A DNA stretch of 64,000 nt, from NCBI GenBank assembly GCA_963716735.1, contig OY970321.1, positions 2,480,001-2,544,000 of the forward strand, written 5' to 3'. This stretch comes from VRUE01 sp963716735. Lineage in GTDB: Bacteria > Actinomycetota > Thermoleophilia > Solirubrobacterales > 70-9. Shown piece after piece: positions 1 to 9,567 of the stretch; positions within the stretch are counted from its first letter, which is position 1; each line of letters opens with the position of its first letter. Position numbers and translations under genes: made by a program. The notes under the pieces were generated by a model. That model was given only the letters and a program-made list of their open reading frames with translations, ran no database searches and had not been told where the DNA came from.

Positions 1-1761
<1,761 letters not shown>

Positions 1762-1766
1762 GGACC

Positions 1767-3296
1767 ATGGAGGCAGCCGAAGCCCTGGGCAGGGGCAACC
1801 TGTCGACGTTTTATGAGGCGATTCGCGAGGCGATGCGAGCGCGCTCGCGGACCTTCTGGATCGTCGCCGGCCTGACCGTCCTCGCCGCGGTGCTGCGCTT
1901 CGCGACGCTGGGGGTGCAGGCCTACCACCACGACGAGATCGTCACCGCCAGCCGGGTTCTGCGCGACGGTTTCTGGCACGCGATGGAAGCGGTCGGCTTC
2001 AGCGAGTCGGCGCCGCCGCTCTACTACGCGTTGGCCTGGGTCTGGACACAGCTGACCGGGACCGGCGAGGTCGGCCTGCGCTCGGTCTCGGCGCTGGCCG
2101 GGGTGGCGACGGTGCCGGTCGCGTACCTGCTCGGCGCCGAGCTGCGCGGCCGGCGGGCCGGGATCGTCGCCGCGGCCCTGGTCGCGGTCAACCCGATGTT
2201 GCTCTGGTACTCGCAGGAGGCGCGCAGCTACGCCCTGCTCGCATTGCTGACGGCGGCCGCGGCGCTCTACTTCGTCCGCGCCCTCAACTCCCCCCGGGAC
2301 GTGACGCTTTGGGGGGTCTTTTCGGCGCTCGCGCTCGCGACGCACTACTTCGCGATCTTTCCGATCGCGCTCGAGGCCGCCTGGTTGCTGTGGCGCCGGC
2401 GGCGCGAGGCGGTGGCGGGGTTATGGATCGTGGCCCTGGCCGGCTTGGCGCTGGCGCCGCTGGCGATCCACCAGATGTCGCTGGGCCACGCCGAGTGGAT
2501 CGGTGATCGCAGCCTCGGCCACCGTATCTGGGAGGCGGGTGTCACCTTCGCCGTCGGCGAGACCGGCGACATCGTCTCCCGGCCCGAGACCGTCCTCCCG
2601 GCAGCCTTGCCCGCAATGTTGGCGGGGCTGCTGCTCCTCGCGCTGCGCGAGGACCGCGGTGAGCGACGGGCGGGGGGGCTGATGCTGGCCGTGGCCGCCG
2701 CGACCGTCGCCGGCCCCCTGGCCCTGGCCCTGATCGCACCCGACAAGGACTACGTCCTCGCCCGCAATCTGCTGCCGGCGCTGGTGCCGTTGCTGGTCGC
2801 GGTGGCGATTGGTGTGACTTCGCGCCGCGCCCGGCGCACCGGCACCGTCATCGCATCCGTCCTCGTCGCCTACTCGCTCGGCTTCTGTGTCTGGGTCAAC
2901 CTTTCGCCGGCCTGGCAGAGGCCCGATTGGAACGCCGTCGCGGTCCGGCTGGGGGAGCCCGAGGCGCCGCGCGCGATCGTCCTCTGGACGCTGGGGGCGG
3001 CGTCGCTGCGCTACTACCTCTCGACGGGGTCTTTCCAGGCGCAGTCCTCTGACGGCTACGAGTGGAGCGTGCACGAAATCGATTTCGTCTCCGACGGCCC
3101 CGCCCCGCCGGTTCCCTCCCACATGCTGGGACCGCGGTTCCGCCAGGTCGACTACGAACAGGTCGGTCGTCTGTACGTGAGGCGCTACGCGCTACCCGGT
3201 CCCGACCTCGCTCATCTGCGACTGCGCAGCATTCGCAACGCCGAGCTCAACTTCCGCAGCAACGGCGTGCTTCTCGACGGCATCGGACCGTCCTGA
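1767..3296 (+). CDS. GT-C type membrane glycosyltransferase (family 39-like)
   Basis: A 509-residue polytopic membrane protein of the ArnT/PMT kind, which transfers sugars from polyprenyl-phosphate donors on the outer face of the membrane. The acidic first-loop motif HHDE is at residues 54-57, just after the first membrane helix, followed by the family-typical LLWYSQEARSYAL stretch and about ten hydrophobic segments. The last 90 residues are soluble. It starts 5 bases after the lon stop and could be co-transcribed with it. The acceptor (cell-wall glycan or protein) cannot be told from the sequence. Confidence 0.8.
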   Translation: MEAAEALGRGNLSTFYEAIREAMRARSRTFWIVAGLTVLAAVLRFATLGVQAYHHDEIVTASRVLRDGFWHAMEAVGFSESAPPLYYALAWVWTQLTGTGEVGLRSVSALAGVATVPVAYLLGAELRGRRAGIVAAALVAVNPMLLWYSQEARSYALLALLTAAAALYFVRALNSPRDVTLWGVFSALALATHYFAIFPIALEAAWLLWRRRREAVAGLWIVALAGLALAPLAIHQMSLGHAEWIGDRSLGHRIWEAGVTFAVGETGDIVSRPETVLPAALPAMLAGLLLLALREDRGERRAGGLMLAVAAATVAGPLALALIAPDKDYVLARNLLPALVPLLVAVAIGVTSRRARRTGTVIASVLVAYSLGFCVWVNLSPAWQRPDWNAVAVRLGEPEAPRAIVLWTLGAASLRYYLSTGSFQAQSSDGYEWSVHEIDFVSDGPAPPVPSHMLGPRFRQVDYEQVGRLYVRRYALPGPDLAHLRLRSIRNAELNFRSNGVLLDGIGPS

Positions 3297-3382
3297 GACG
3301 CCTGGCACTTTCGCACACACGCCACGGACAGGTTTGGGGTTATCCTCAACGGGAACTTGAAAGTCCCCAGCGAGGAGATGGC

Positions 3383-3811
3383 ATGACCAAGACGAAGGCC
3401 AACCAGGCCGCGGACCTCTACTCGAGTGCCCGTGAAAACCCCTACGTACAGCGCTTGATCGAGGACGACGAGCTGCGCGACAACCTCCGCGACGCCTTCG
3501 AAGCTGCGCGTGGTGCCTACGGCCGAGCGACCGGCAACGGCAAGGGCGCGGTCAAGGCCGTGACCAGCGACAAGAAGGTGCAGAAGGACCTGCGCACCGC
3601 CGCTGAGAGTTTGCGCGAGGCCTCCGAACAGCTCAAGGCGCCGAAGAAGCGCAAGAAGAGCCGCCTTGGGCGTCTGATCCTCTTCGGCCTGGTGGCCGGG
3701 GTGATCGCGCTCGTGGTCAGCGAGGATGCTCGCAAGACCGTGCTGGACGCCCTCTTCGGTGCCGAGGAGGAGTTCGAGTACACCAGCACCACCAGTATTA
3801 ACGGGGCTTAG
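3383..3811 (+). CDS. Small single-pass membrane protein, unknown
   Basis: 142 residues. The start is chosen because CGAGGAG lies just upstream of ATG 3383. Residues 1-92 are hydrophilic, charged and probably helical. A Lys/Arg-rich patch (KKRKKSR, 88-94) precedes one membrane helix (about 96-113), and a short acidic tail follows. By the positive-inside rule the long N-terminal part should be cytoplasmic. A possible -10 (TTATCCT) lies about 40 bases upstream. I recognise no family. It lies between the glycosyltransferase and the TetR gene. Confidence 0.7.
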   Translation: MTKTKANQAADLYSSARENPYVQRLIEDDELRDNLRDAFEAARGAYGRATGNGKGAVKAVTSDKKVQKDLRTAAESLREASEQLKAPKKRKKSRLGRLILFGLVAGVIALVVSEDARKTVLDALFGAEEEFEYTSTTSINGA

Positions 3812-3848
3812 CTCGGCTGCGCCGGCGCGGGGCGCCCGTCCTGCGCCG

Positions 3849-3854
3849 TAGACT
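3849..3854 (+). promoter_or_regulatory. -10 hexamer TAGACT of the tetR gene (leaderless)
   Basis: TAGACT ends 6 bases before ATG 3861 and no Shine-Dalgarno lies between, so the transcript should begin at or next to the start codon. Confidence 0.5.
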
Positions 3855-3860
3855 GGGCTG

Positions 3861-4469
3861 ATGGAGGCCGCAACCAAAGAGCGCCAGCTGAGCGGGGAAA
3901 AGGCGCAGCGCATCATCGATGCGATGCGCGACAGCGTCGCCAAACGTGGGGCTGCCGGCTCAACCTTTGAGCACGTCGCCCGTGAGGCGGGTGTCAGCCG
4001 CGGCCTCCTCCACTACTACTTCGGCACCAAGGAGCGGTTGCTGGTCGAGGTCGTCCGTCGCGACGCCGAGATTCGCGTTGGCCGGCTCGACGAGCCGCTG
4101 GAAAGGGCGGAGACGGTCGATGACGTGATCGAGGTGCTGGTCTCGAGCCTCACCGACCTGATCGACAACGAACCGGCCTTCTTCCTGCTCATCTACGAGC
4201 TCTTCAGCGCCGGTCGACGCAATCCCGACATCCAGCACGAGATCGGTCAGATGTTCGACCGCACCCGCACCCACGTCGCCGAGATCCTCGAGGCGAAGGA
4301 GCGCGAGGGCGTGCTCAGCCTGCGCTACGGCGCCGAGGCGATCGTCGCCTTCCTCTTTGCGGTTGGAGATGGCTTTGCGCTGCAGGCTCTCTCCGAGCCG
4401 GGCCGCGACACCGATGAGGTGTTGGCGGCGGGCTCGGCTTCGGCTCGCTATCTGCTCGCCGGCGAGTAG
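3861..4469 (+). CDS. TetR/AcrR family transcriptional regulator
   Basis: 202 residues. The N-terminal helix-turn-helix (about residues 15-62) contains STFEHVAREAGVSRGLLHYYFGTKERLL, the classic TetR recognition region. The rest is a helical ligand-binding and dimer domain. It sits immediately upstream of an MMPL exporter with a palindrome TGGCTAACCAGCCA (4536-4549) in the gap. Closely related palindromes occur at two other promoters in this window (9533-9546 and 25893-25906). The inference is a repressor of the exporter and of a small lipid or aldehyde regulon. Its own promoter carries no copy of the palindrome, so autoregulation through this site is not evident. Confidence 0.92.
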   Translation: MEAATKERQLSGEKAQRIIDAMRDSVAKRGAAGSTFEHVAREAGVSRGLLHYYFGTKERLLVEVVRRDAEIRVGRLDEPLERAETVDDVIEVLVSSLTDLIDNEPAFFLLIYELFSAGRRNPDIQHEIGQMFDRTRTHVAEILEAKEREGVLSLRYGAEAIVAFLFAVGDGFALQALSEPGRDTDEVLAAGSASARYLLAGE

Positions 4470-4535
4470 CCGAAGCCACCGACAGCAAGATCGAGTGATC
4501 GTCCTCACAGACGCCTGGCCGTTCATACGAAAGGC

Positions 4536-4549
4536 TGGCTAACCAGCCA
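4536..4549. promoter_or_regulatory. Palindromic operator, copy 1 (MMPL promoter)
   Basis: TGGCTAACCAGCCA lies between the TetR and MMPL genes, immediately before the first ATG of the exporter at 4550 and just after a weak -10-like TACGAA (4526-4531). It belongs to the same motif family as 9533-9546 and 25893-25906 (shared consensus TGGCTRRYCAGCCA). Bound repressor would cover the transcription start. Confidence 0.6.
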
Positions 4550-6754
4550 ATGCGTGAGTCGATGACCAAGCTCGCTGGGTTCCTGGGGCGCCGTAGGCGT
4601 CTCGTACTGGTCGCTTGGATTGCCACGCTGGTAGTCGCCCTGCCGATCGCCTCGCACCAGACCGACCACCTCACCGGCGGCGGCTTCGACGTTCCAGGCA
4701 GCCAGTCGAAGGCGGTCAGCGACTCGCTGGAACGGAACTTCGCCGCCAGCGCCGACGGCATCGTGGTGTTGCTCGAGGCAGAGCCCGGCTCCACCGCGCA
4801 GCAGCGCGCCGCGGCTGTCGACCGCGTTAGCCGATCGGTCGCCGGGCTCGAAGGGGTGACGCTGCTGCCATCCGCCGCCCGCCGCGGCGAGGCGCAGCTG
4901 CAGCGGACCGGCACGGCGATGCTGCCGCTGCGCAGCGACCGCTCCTCCGACATGTTGATCGACTCGGCGACGGACCTGCGCGCCGACCTGGACCCGGGCA
5001 CGACGGAGAGTGGAGTCGCCACCTACCTCGCCGGCCAGCCGACGATCTGGGCCGGCATGCAGGAGCTCTCGAAGGAAGATCTCGCCAAAGCCGAGGCGGG
5101 TGGATTCCCGATCGTCGCGCTGATCCTGCTCATCGTCTTCGGCTCCCTCGCGGCGGCGGTGCTGCCGTTGGCGCTGGGTTTCATCAGCGTGGTCGTCACC
5201 GGCGCGCTGATCTACTTCATCTCACTGAACATGGAAACCTCGGTCTTCGTCACCAACATGGCGTCGATGATCGGGATCGGCGTCGCGATCGATTACTCGC
5301 TGTTCATCCTCGCCCGCTACCGCGAGGAGCGGCGGGCGGGACGCAGCGAGGAGGATGCGCGCTCGGAGGCGTTGGCGACCTCGGGGCTGGCGGTCAGCTT
5401 CTCCGGCCTCGCCGTGATCGTCTCCCTCGCCGGGCTGTGGATGGTCGACAACCAGGCGCTGCGCTCGATGGCGCTCGGGGCGATGACCGTCGTCGCCGTC
5501 TCGATCCTCACGGCCGTCACCCTGTTGCCCGCCCTGATCGCGATGCTCGGCGACCGCGTCCTGCCGGGCGGGATCGTTGCCCGGGTCCTCGCCTTCTTCA
5601 AGCACCGCGTTTTCCGTCGGCCCGACCGTCCGGCAACCGCCCAGTCGACTTTCTGGCAGCGCTGGACGGCGAGCGTCATGGCGCGGCCCTGGACCGCCGT
5701 GATCGGCGTCAGCGCCGTTCTCCTCTTCCTCGCCATCCCGGTGCTCTCGCTGACCACCGGCACCCAGGCGCTCAGCCAGTTCCCCACGGACAGCGACGTG
5801 CGGGTCGGCAACGAATTGGCTTCGAAGCAGGTCGGCGGAGGGACCGATCCTGTCCAGGTCGTCGCCGCCTTCGATGGCCCGGCGGGTCGCGCCGCGGTTC
5901 CCGGCTTCATCCGCACGGTCGAAGAGACGCCCGGCGTCAGCTCCGTCGCTCCACCGGCCTTCGCCGGCGGCAGCGTCTTGATCCAGGCGACCCCGAGCGC
6001 TCCGAGCGAGTCCGACGCGGCGACTGCGCTGGTCGCTCGCCTGCGTGACTCGGTCGTGCCCTCGACGCAGCTGGCGAGCGTGGCGAGCGTAAACGTCGGC
6101 GGCGAGACCGCCCGCAGCGACGACGTGCGCCACCTGATCAGCGGCTCGATGTGGAAGATCATCCTCTTCGTCCTCGCGCTCAGCTTCCTCGTCCTGATGG
6201 CGATGCTGCGCTCGCTGCTGCTGCCGCTGAAGGCGGTGCTGATGAACCTGCTCTCGATCGGAGCGGCCTACGGCGTCCTCGTCGCGGTCTTCCAGTGGGG
6301 TTGGTTCGACAGCCTGCTTGGCCTCGAAAGCCAGGGGGCACTCGACACGATCAACGTGCCGCTGATCTTCGCCGTCGTCTTCGGCCTCTCGATGGACTAC
6401 GAGGTCTTCCTCATGTCGCGGATCCGCGAGCACTACATGGAGCACGGCGACAACGAGCGCGCGGTCGCCGAAGGCCTTTCCACCAGCGCCCGCACGATCT
6501 CCTCGGCGGCGCTGATCATGACCTGCGTGTTCGCCGTCTTCTTCCTCACCGGCGTCCCCTCGATCAAAGAGCTGGGCCTCGGTTGCGCGGTGGCAATCGC
6601 CCTCGACGCGACCCTGGTCCGTCTGATCCTGGTGCCGGCGGCGATGAAGCTGCTCGGCAACTGGAACTGGTGGATGCCGTCCTGGCTCGACCGCCTGCTG
6701 CCGGACTTCTCCTTCGAGGCCGGCGGCAGCGAGCCAGAGCCAGCCAAGGCCTAA
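4550..6754 (+). CDS. MMPL family (RND-type) transporter
   Basis: 734 residues with the duplicated RND layout: helix 1 near residues 15-33, a large outer loop, five helices, a cytoplasmic linker (about 330-375), then the same plan repeated. The N-terminal GGGFDVPGSQS and the SMDYEVFLMSRI motif in helix 10 are typical of actinobacterial MMPL proteins, which export lipids or hydrophobic compounds using the proton gradient. ATG 4562 (MTKLAGFLGRRRRL) is an equally good start, because ATG 4550 abuts the operator. The adjacent TetR gene and palindrome indicate ligand-induced expression. The substrate is unknown. Confidence 0.9.
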   Translation: MRESMTKLAGFLGRRRRLVLVAWIATLVVALPIASHQTDHLTGGGFDVPGSQSKAVSDSLERNFAASADGIVVLLEAEPGSTAQQRAAAVDRVSRSVAGLEGVTLLPSAARRGEAQLQRTGTAMLPLRSDRSSDMLIDSATDLRADLDPGTTESGVATYLAGQPTIWAGMQELSKEDLAKAEAGGFPIVALILLIVFGSLAAAVLPLALGFISVVVTGALIYFISLNMETSVFVTNMASMIGIGVAIDYSLFILARYREERRAGRSEEDARSEALATSGLAVSFSGLAVIVSLAGLWMVDNQALRSMALGAMTVVAVSILTAVTLLPALIAMLGDRVLPGGIVARVLAFFKHRVFRRPDRPATAQSTFWQRWTASVMARPWTAVIGVSAVLLFLAIPVLSLTTGTQALSQFPTDSDVRVGNELASKQVGGGTDPVQVVAAFDGPAGRAAVPGFIRTVEETPGVSSVAPPAFAGGSVLIQATPSAPSESDAATALVARLRDSVVPSTQLASVASVNVGGETARSDDVRHLISGSMWKIILFVLALSFLVLMAMLRSLLLPLKAVLMNLLSIGAAYGVLVAVFQWGWFDSLLGLESQGALDTINVPLIFAVVFGLSMDYEVFLMSRIREHYMEHGDNERAVAEGLSTSARTISSAALIMTCVFAVFFLTGVPSIKELGLGCAVAIALDATLVRLILVPAAMKLLGNWNWWMPSWLDRLLPDFSFEAGGSEPEPAKA

Positions 6755-6757
6755 TAC
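6752..6757 (+). promoter_or_regulatory. -10 hexamer TAATAC of the amidase gene (leaderless)
   Basis: TAATACT overlaps the end of the MMPL gene and lies 10 bases before ATG 6768, with no ribosome-binding site between. Confidence 0.4.
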
Positions 6758-6767
6758 TCTTCCCGCC

Positions 6768-8177
6768 ATGAGCGAGGAGATCGCCTTCGCGGGGGCGGCG
6801 AGGCAGGCGGAGATGGTGCGGGTCGGCGAGGTTTCGCCGACCGAGTTGGTGCGGCTCTGCCTCGACCGGATCGGCCGCCACGATCACCAGCTCAACTCCT
6901 TCCGCAAGGTCTTCGCCGAGCGGGCGCTGCTCGAAGCCGAGCAGGCTGAGGCCAGGCGGAGCGCCGGCGACGAGCGTCCGCTGCTCGGCGTGCCGATCGC
7001 GATCAAGGACGAAGTCGACGTCGCCGGAGAGGTCAAGACCTGGGGAACCGACGGCTTCACCGAGCCCGCCAAAGCCGATTCGGAGATCGTGCGGCGACTG
7101 CGTGAGGCGGGGGCGATAGTGATCGGCCTGACGCTGCTGCCGGAGATGGCGATATGCGGCTTCACCGAGTCGGCCACCTACGGCGTCACCCGCAACCCCT
7201 GGGATCTCCAGCACACGCCGGGCGGCTCGAGCGGCGGCTCCGCCGCGGCGGTGGCAGCCGGGTTGGTGCCGATCGCATCGGCCGGTGACGGGGCGGGCTC
7301 GATCCGCATCCCGGCCGCGTCGTGCGGACTCTTCGGTCTCAAGCCCTCGCGCGGCCGGGTCTCGCTCGCCCCAGAGCTCGAAGGCTGGAACGGCCTTGCC
7401 GTCCTCGGCTGTCTCAGCCGCAACGTCCTCGACACCGCGCTCTGGCTCGACGTCGTCTCGGGCGGTTCCCGCGAGGCAGAGGCGCCGTCCCCGCCGGAGC
7501 GCCCGTTCGTCGAGTCGGCGAAAGCCGCGCCGGGCAAGCTCCGCGTCGCCTACTCGACCCTGGCGCCACGCGCCGCCGCGCCGCCGACGGTCTCGGACGA
7601 CGCCAAGCGGGCCGTCTCCGACGCCGCCGACCTGTTGCGTTCGCTTGGCCACGACGTCACCCAGCGCGATCCGGACTGGGGAGGGATCGGGAACAACATC
7701 TCCGCCCGCTTCCTCGGCGGCGTCGCCGCGGCCGTGGCGGAAGTCCCTCATCCGGAGCGGCTCGAAAGGCGCACGCGCGGTTTCGGACGCCTGGGAAGCC
7801 TGCTCCCGAGGAGCCTCTACGAGCGGGCGATCGGCGAGGGACGCGCTGCCGACGCCGCCCGCGTCAACGCGATCTTCGAGACCTGCGACGTGCTGGTCAC
7901 TCCGGTGATGGGCGGGAGCGCCCTGCCGGTCCGCCGCTGGGAGGGTCAGGGGGCGCTGCGAACGGCGATCGGGATGGGCCGCTTCTATCCCTACTGCGTG
8001 CCCTGGAACCACCTCGGCAACCCGGCGATGTCGATCCCGTTCGGGTTCGATCTCAACGGGCTGCCGCTTGCCTTCCAGGTGATCGGCCGCCCCGGCGAGG
8101 AGGCGACCCTGCTCTCCCTTGCCGCTCAGCTCGAGGCCGAGCGGCCGTGGGCGGACAAGCGCCCGCCGACCTCTTAG
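6768..8177 (+). CDS. Amidase signature family hydrolase
   Basis: 469 residues, normal for the family. The Ser-cisSer-Lys catalytic triad can be read: Lys80 in GVPIAIKDEVD, the cis-Ser in PGGSSGGSAA (about 154-155), and the nucleophile Ser178 in AGDGAGSIR. The enzyme hydrolyses carboxylic or fatty amides; relatives include GatA and FAAH. No gatB or gatC is nearby, so a stand-alone amidase is more likely than a tRNA amidotransferase subunit. It converges on the R2lox-like gene with a gap of 3 bases. Confidence 0.88.
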   Translation: MSEEIAFAGAARQAEMVRVGEVSPTELVRLCLDRIGRHDHQLNSFRKVFAERALLEAEQAEARRSAGDERPLLGVPIAIKDEVDVAGEVKTWGTDGFTEPAKADSEIVRRLREAGAIVIGLTLLPEMAICGFTESATYGVTRNPWDLQHTPGGSSGGSAAAVAAGLVPIASAGDGAGSIRIPAASCGLFGLKPSRGRVSLAPELEGWNGLAVLGCLSRNVLDTALWLDVVSGGSREAEAPSPPERPFVESAKAAPGKLRVAYSTLAPRAAAPPTVSDDAKRAVSDAADLLRSLGHDVTQRDPDWGGIGNNISARFLGGVAAAVAEVPHPERLERRTRGFGRLGSLLPRSLYERAIGEGRAADAARVNAIFETCDVLVTPVMGGSALPVRRWEGQGALRTAIGMGRFYPYCVPWNHLGNPAMSIPFGFDLNGLPLAFQVIGRPGEEATLLSLAAQLEAERPWADKRPPTS

Positions 8178-8180
8178 TCG

Positions 8181-9467
8181 CTAGCCGAACACCTTGCGCA
8201 GGCGGACTATCTCGCGCACCTTGCCGCGGGGGCGGAGACGGCGCTGGAGGACCATCTTCAGTGGTTTGGCGTCGGGTTTGCCCATAGCGACGAAGTCGGC
8301 CCAGTCGGCCTCGAGCGTGAGGGTCGGGTTGGGAGCCTCGCCCGGCTCGGCCCTGGTCGAGCCGTTGTCGATCGTCAGATGCCAGGGGTCGGCGTCGCTG
8401 AACCGATACTGGTAGACCAGCGGCGAGCCGTTTGCCGCCGCCGGGTTTGCGACGCGCTTGACCACGTCGAAGTAGAGGCGCTGGATCTCCGGCGAGGCAT
8501 CCGGGACCGGTCCGTCGGGCGGGCCGAGGACGCCGGCCTCCATCAACTTCACCTGGCGTTCGGCGACTTCCTCGGCGGAGGCCTCGGGATCGAAGGGGAA
8601 GACCCCCGGCGGCATCTCCTCGGTCGGGAAGCCAATCGTGCGCCAGCGCTGGCGGATCAGTTTGAGGCCGAAGGCGAAGATGTCCTCGAGCGAGAAGCCG
8701 TAGCACTCGGTGTAGGAGCGGTCCATGTTGGGCGGGTAGAAGACGGCCGGCCCGTAGGGCAGCGTTTCGCGCAACAGCTCGACGACGGCGGCCCGGTTCT
8801 CCTCCCAGCCGGGGTTCCCTTCGCCCAGCAGCTCGGAAAGGACCTTGACGCCGAAGCCGATGTGGCGCTGCTCGTCCTTGGAGACGTTCCCCATCCCCTC
8901 GCTGAAGCCGGGCATCGTTTCTTTCGAGGCGAAGAAGTCCTCGATGAAGTGCTGGCCCGGCTGGGCGAGGCTGCCCTCGACGATCAGGTGGTAGAGCGTG
9001 ATCGCCTGCGCGTACTTGGGCAGCGAGCGGTCCTTGCGCAGTTCCTCGGCCATCAGGTCGAGCCGGTCGAAGATGCCGCGGTAGCCCCAGTTGAGCTGCG
9101 GCATGGTGGAGGAGAGGGTCTGCTCGATCGAGTCGCCGCCGACCCCGATGACCTCCTTGAAGAAGCGGTGGAAGAAGATCGAGTGGCGGACCTCGTCGAC
9201 CTGCTGGGTGGCGAGGAAGTAGGACTGCTCCTCGGTTGGGGCGGCGGTGATATAGGGGGCGAGGGTGTCGGCGACCCGGTCCTCGCCGTAATAGAACATC
9301 GAGTAGATCCACATCGCCGAGCGGCGCTGGATGTCGCTCAGCGCCTCCCACCCGTTGCGGTCCTCGGAGAAGTCGATGTCGTAGGCACTCCAGTTGCCGT
9401 GCTCCCAGCGCTGGTAGAGGTCCACATAGGTGACGTTGTCCATCAGGCTCTGGGATGCGACGCTCAT
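8181..9467 (-). CDS. R2lox-like Mn/Fe or di-iron oxidase fused to an SCP2 lipid-binding domain
   Basis: 428 residues. Residues 1-310 form a ferritin-like R2 fold with a complete dinuclear metal site: Glu62, Glu92-x-x-His95, Glu164, Glu199-x-x-His202. The position of the ribonucleotide-reductase radical Tyr (metal Glu +7) is Phe99. The two residues that form the ether crosslink in R2-like ligand-binding oxidases match by spacing: Val65 (Glu62 +3) and Tyr159 (Glu164 -5). The last ~110 residues, with DADPWHLTIDNG and LTLEADWADFVAM, resemble an SCP2 sterol/lipid carrier domain; known R2lox proteins end near residue 310. The upstream promoter carries the TGGC-type palindrome, and the start has an AAGGAGAG ribosome site. 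The inferred role is oxidation of a bound fatty or isoprenoid lipid. Confidence 0.82.
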   Translation of the reverse strand: MSVASQSLMDNVTYVDLYQRWEHGNWSAYDIDFSEDRNGWEALSDIQRRSAMWIYSMFYYGEDRVADTLAPYITAAPTEEQSYFLATQQVDEVRHSIFFHRFFKEVIGVGGDSIEQTLSSTMPQLNWGYRGIFDRLDLMAEELRKDRSLPKYAQAITLYHLIVEGSLAQPGQHFIEDFFASKETMPGFSEGMGNVSKDEQRHIGFGVKVLSELLGEGNPGWEENRAAVVELLRETLPYGPAVFYPPNMDRSYTECYGFSLEDIFAFGLKLIRQRWRTIGFPTEEMPPGVFPFDPEASAEEVAERQVKLMEAGVLGPPDGPVPDASPEIQRLYFDVVKRVANPAAANGSPLVYQYRFSDADPWHLTIDNGSTRAEPGEAPNPTLTLEADWADFVAMGKPDAKPLKMVLQRRLRPRGKVREIVRLRKVFG

Positions 9468-9517
9468 CTCTCTCCTTCGTTCGGGCGCCGCCGGCGCCTC
9501 CGGGGCTGCGTAGAGCC

Positions 9518-9546
9518 AGACTACCGCGATCCTGGCCAGTCAGCCA
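9518..9546 (-). promoter_or_regulatory. Promoter and palindromic operator (copy 2) of the R2lox-SCP2 gene
   Basis: On the minus strand the palindrome TGGCTGACTGGCCA (9533-9546) is followed 9 bases later by a -10 TAGTCT (9518-9523). The palindrome therefore occupies the -35/spacer region, and a ribosome-binding site and ATG 9467 follow about 50 bases downstream. It matches 4536-4549 and 25893-25906 closely. Confidence 0.6.
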
Positions 9547-9567
9547 GTTTGCCTTGATTGACGTCGG

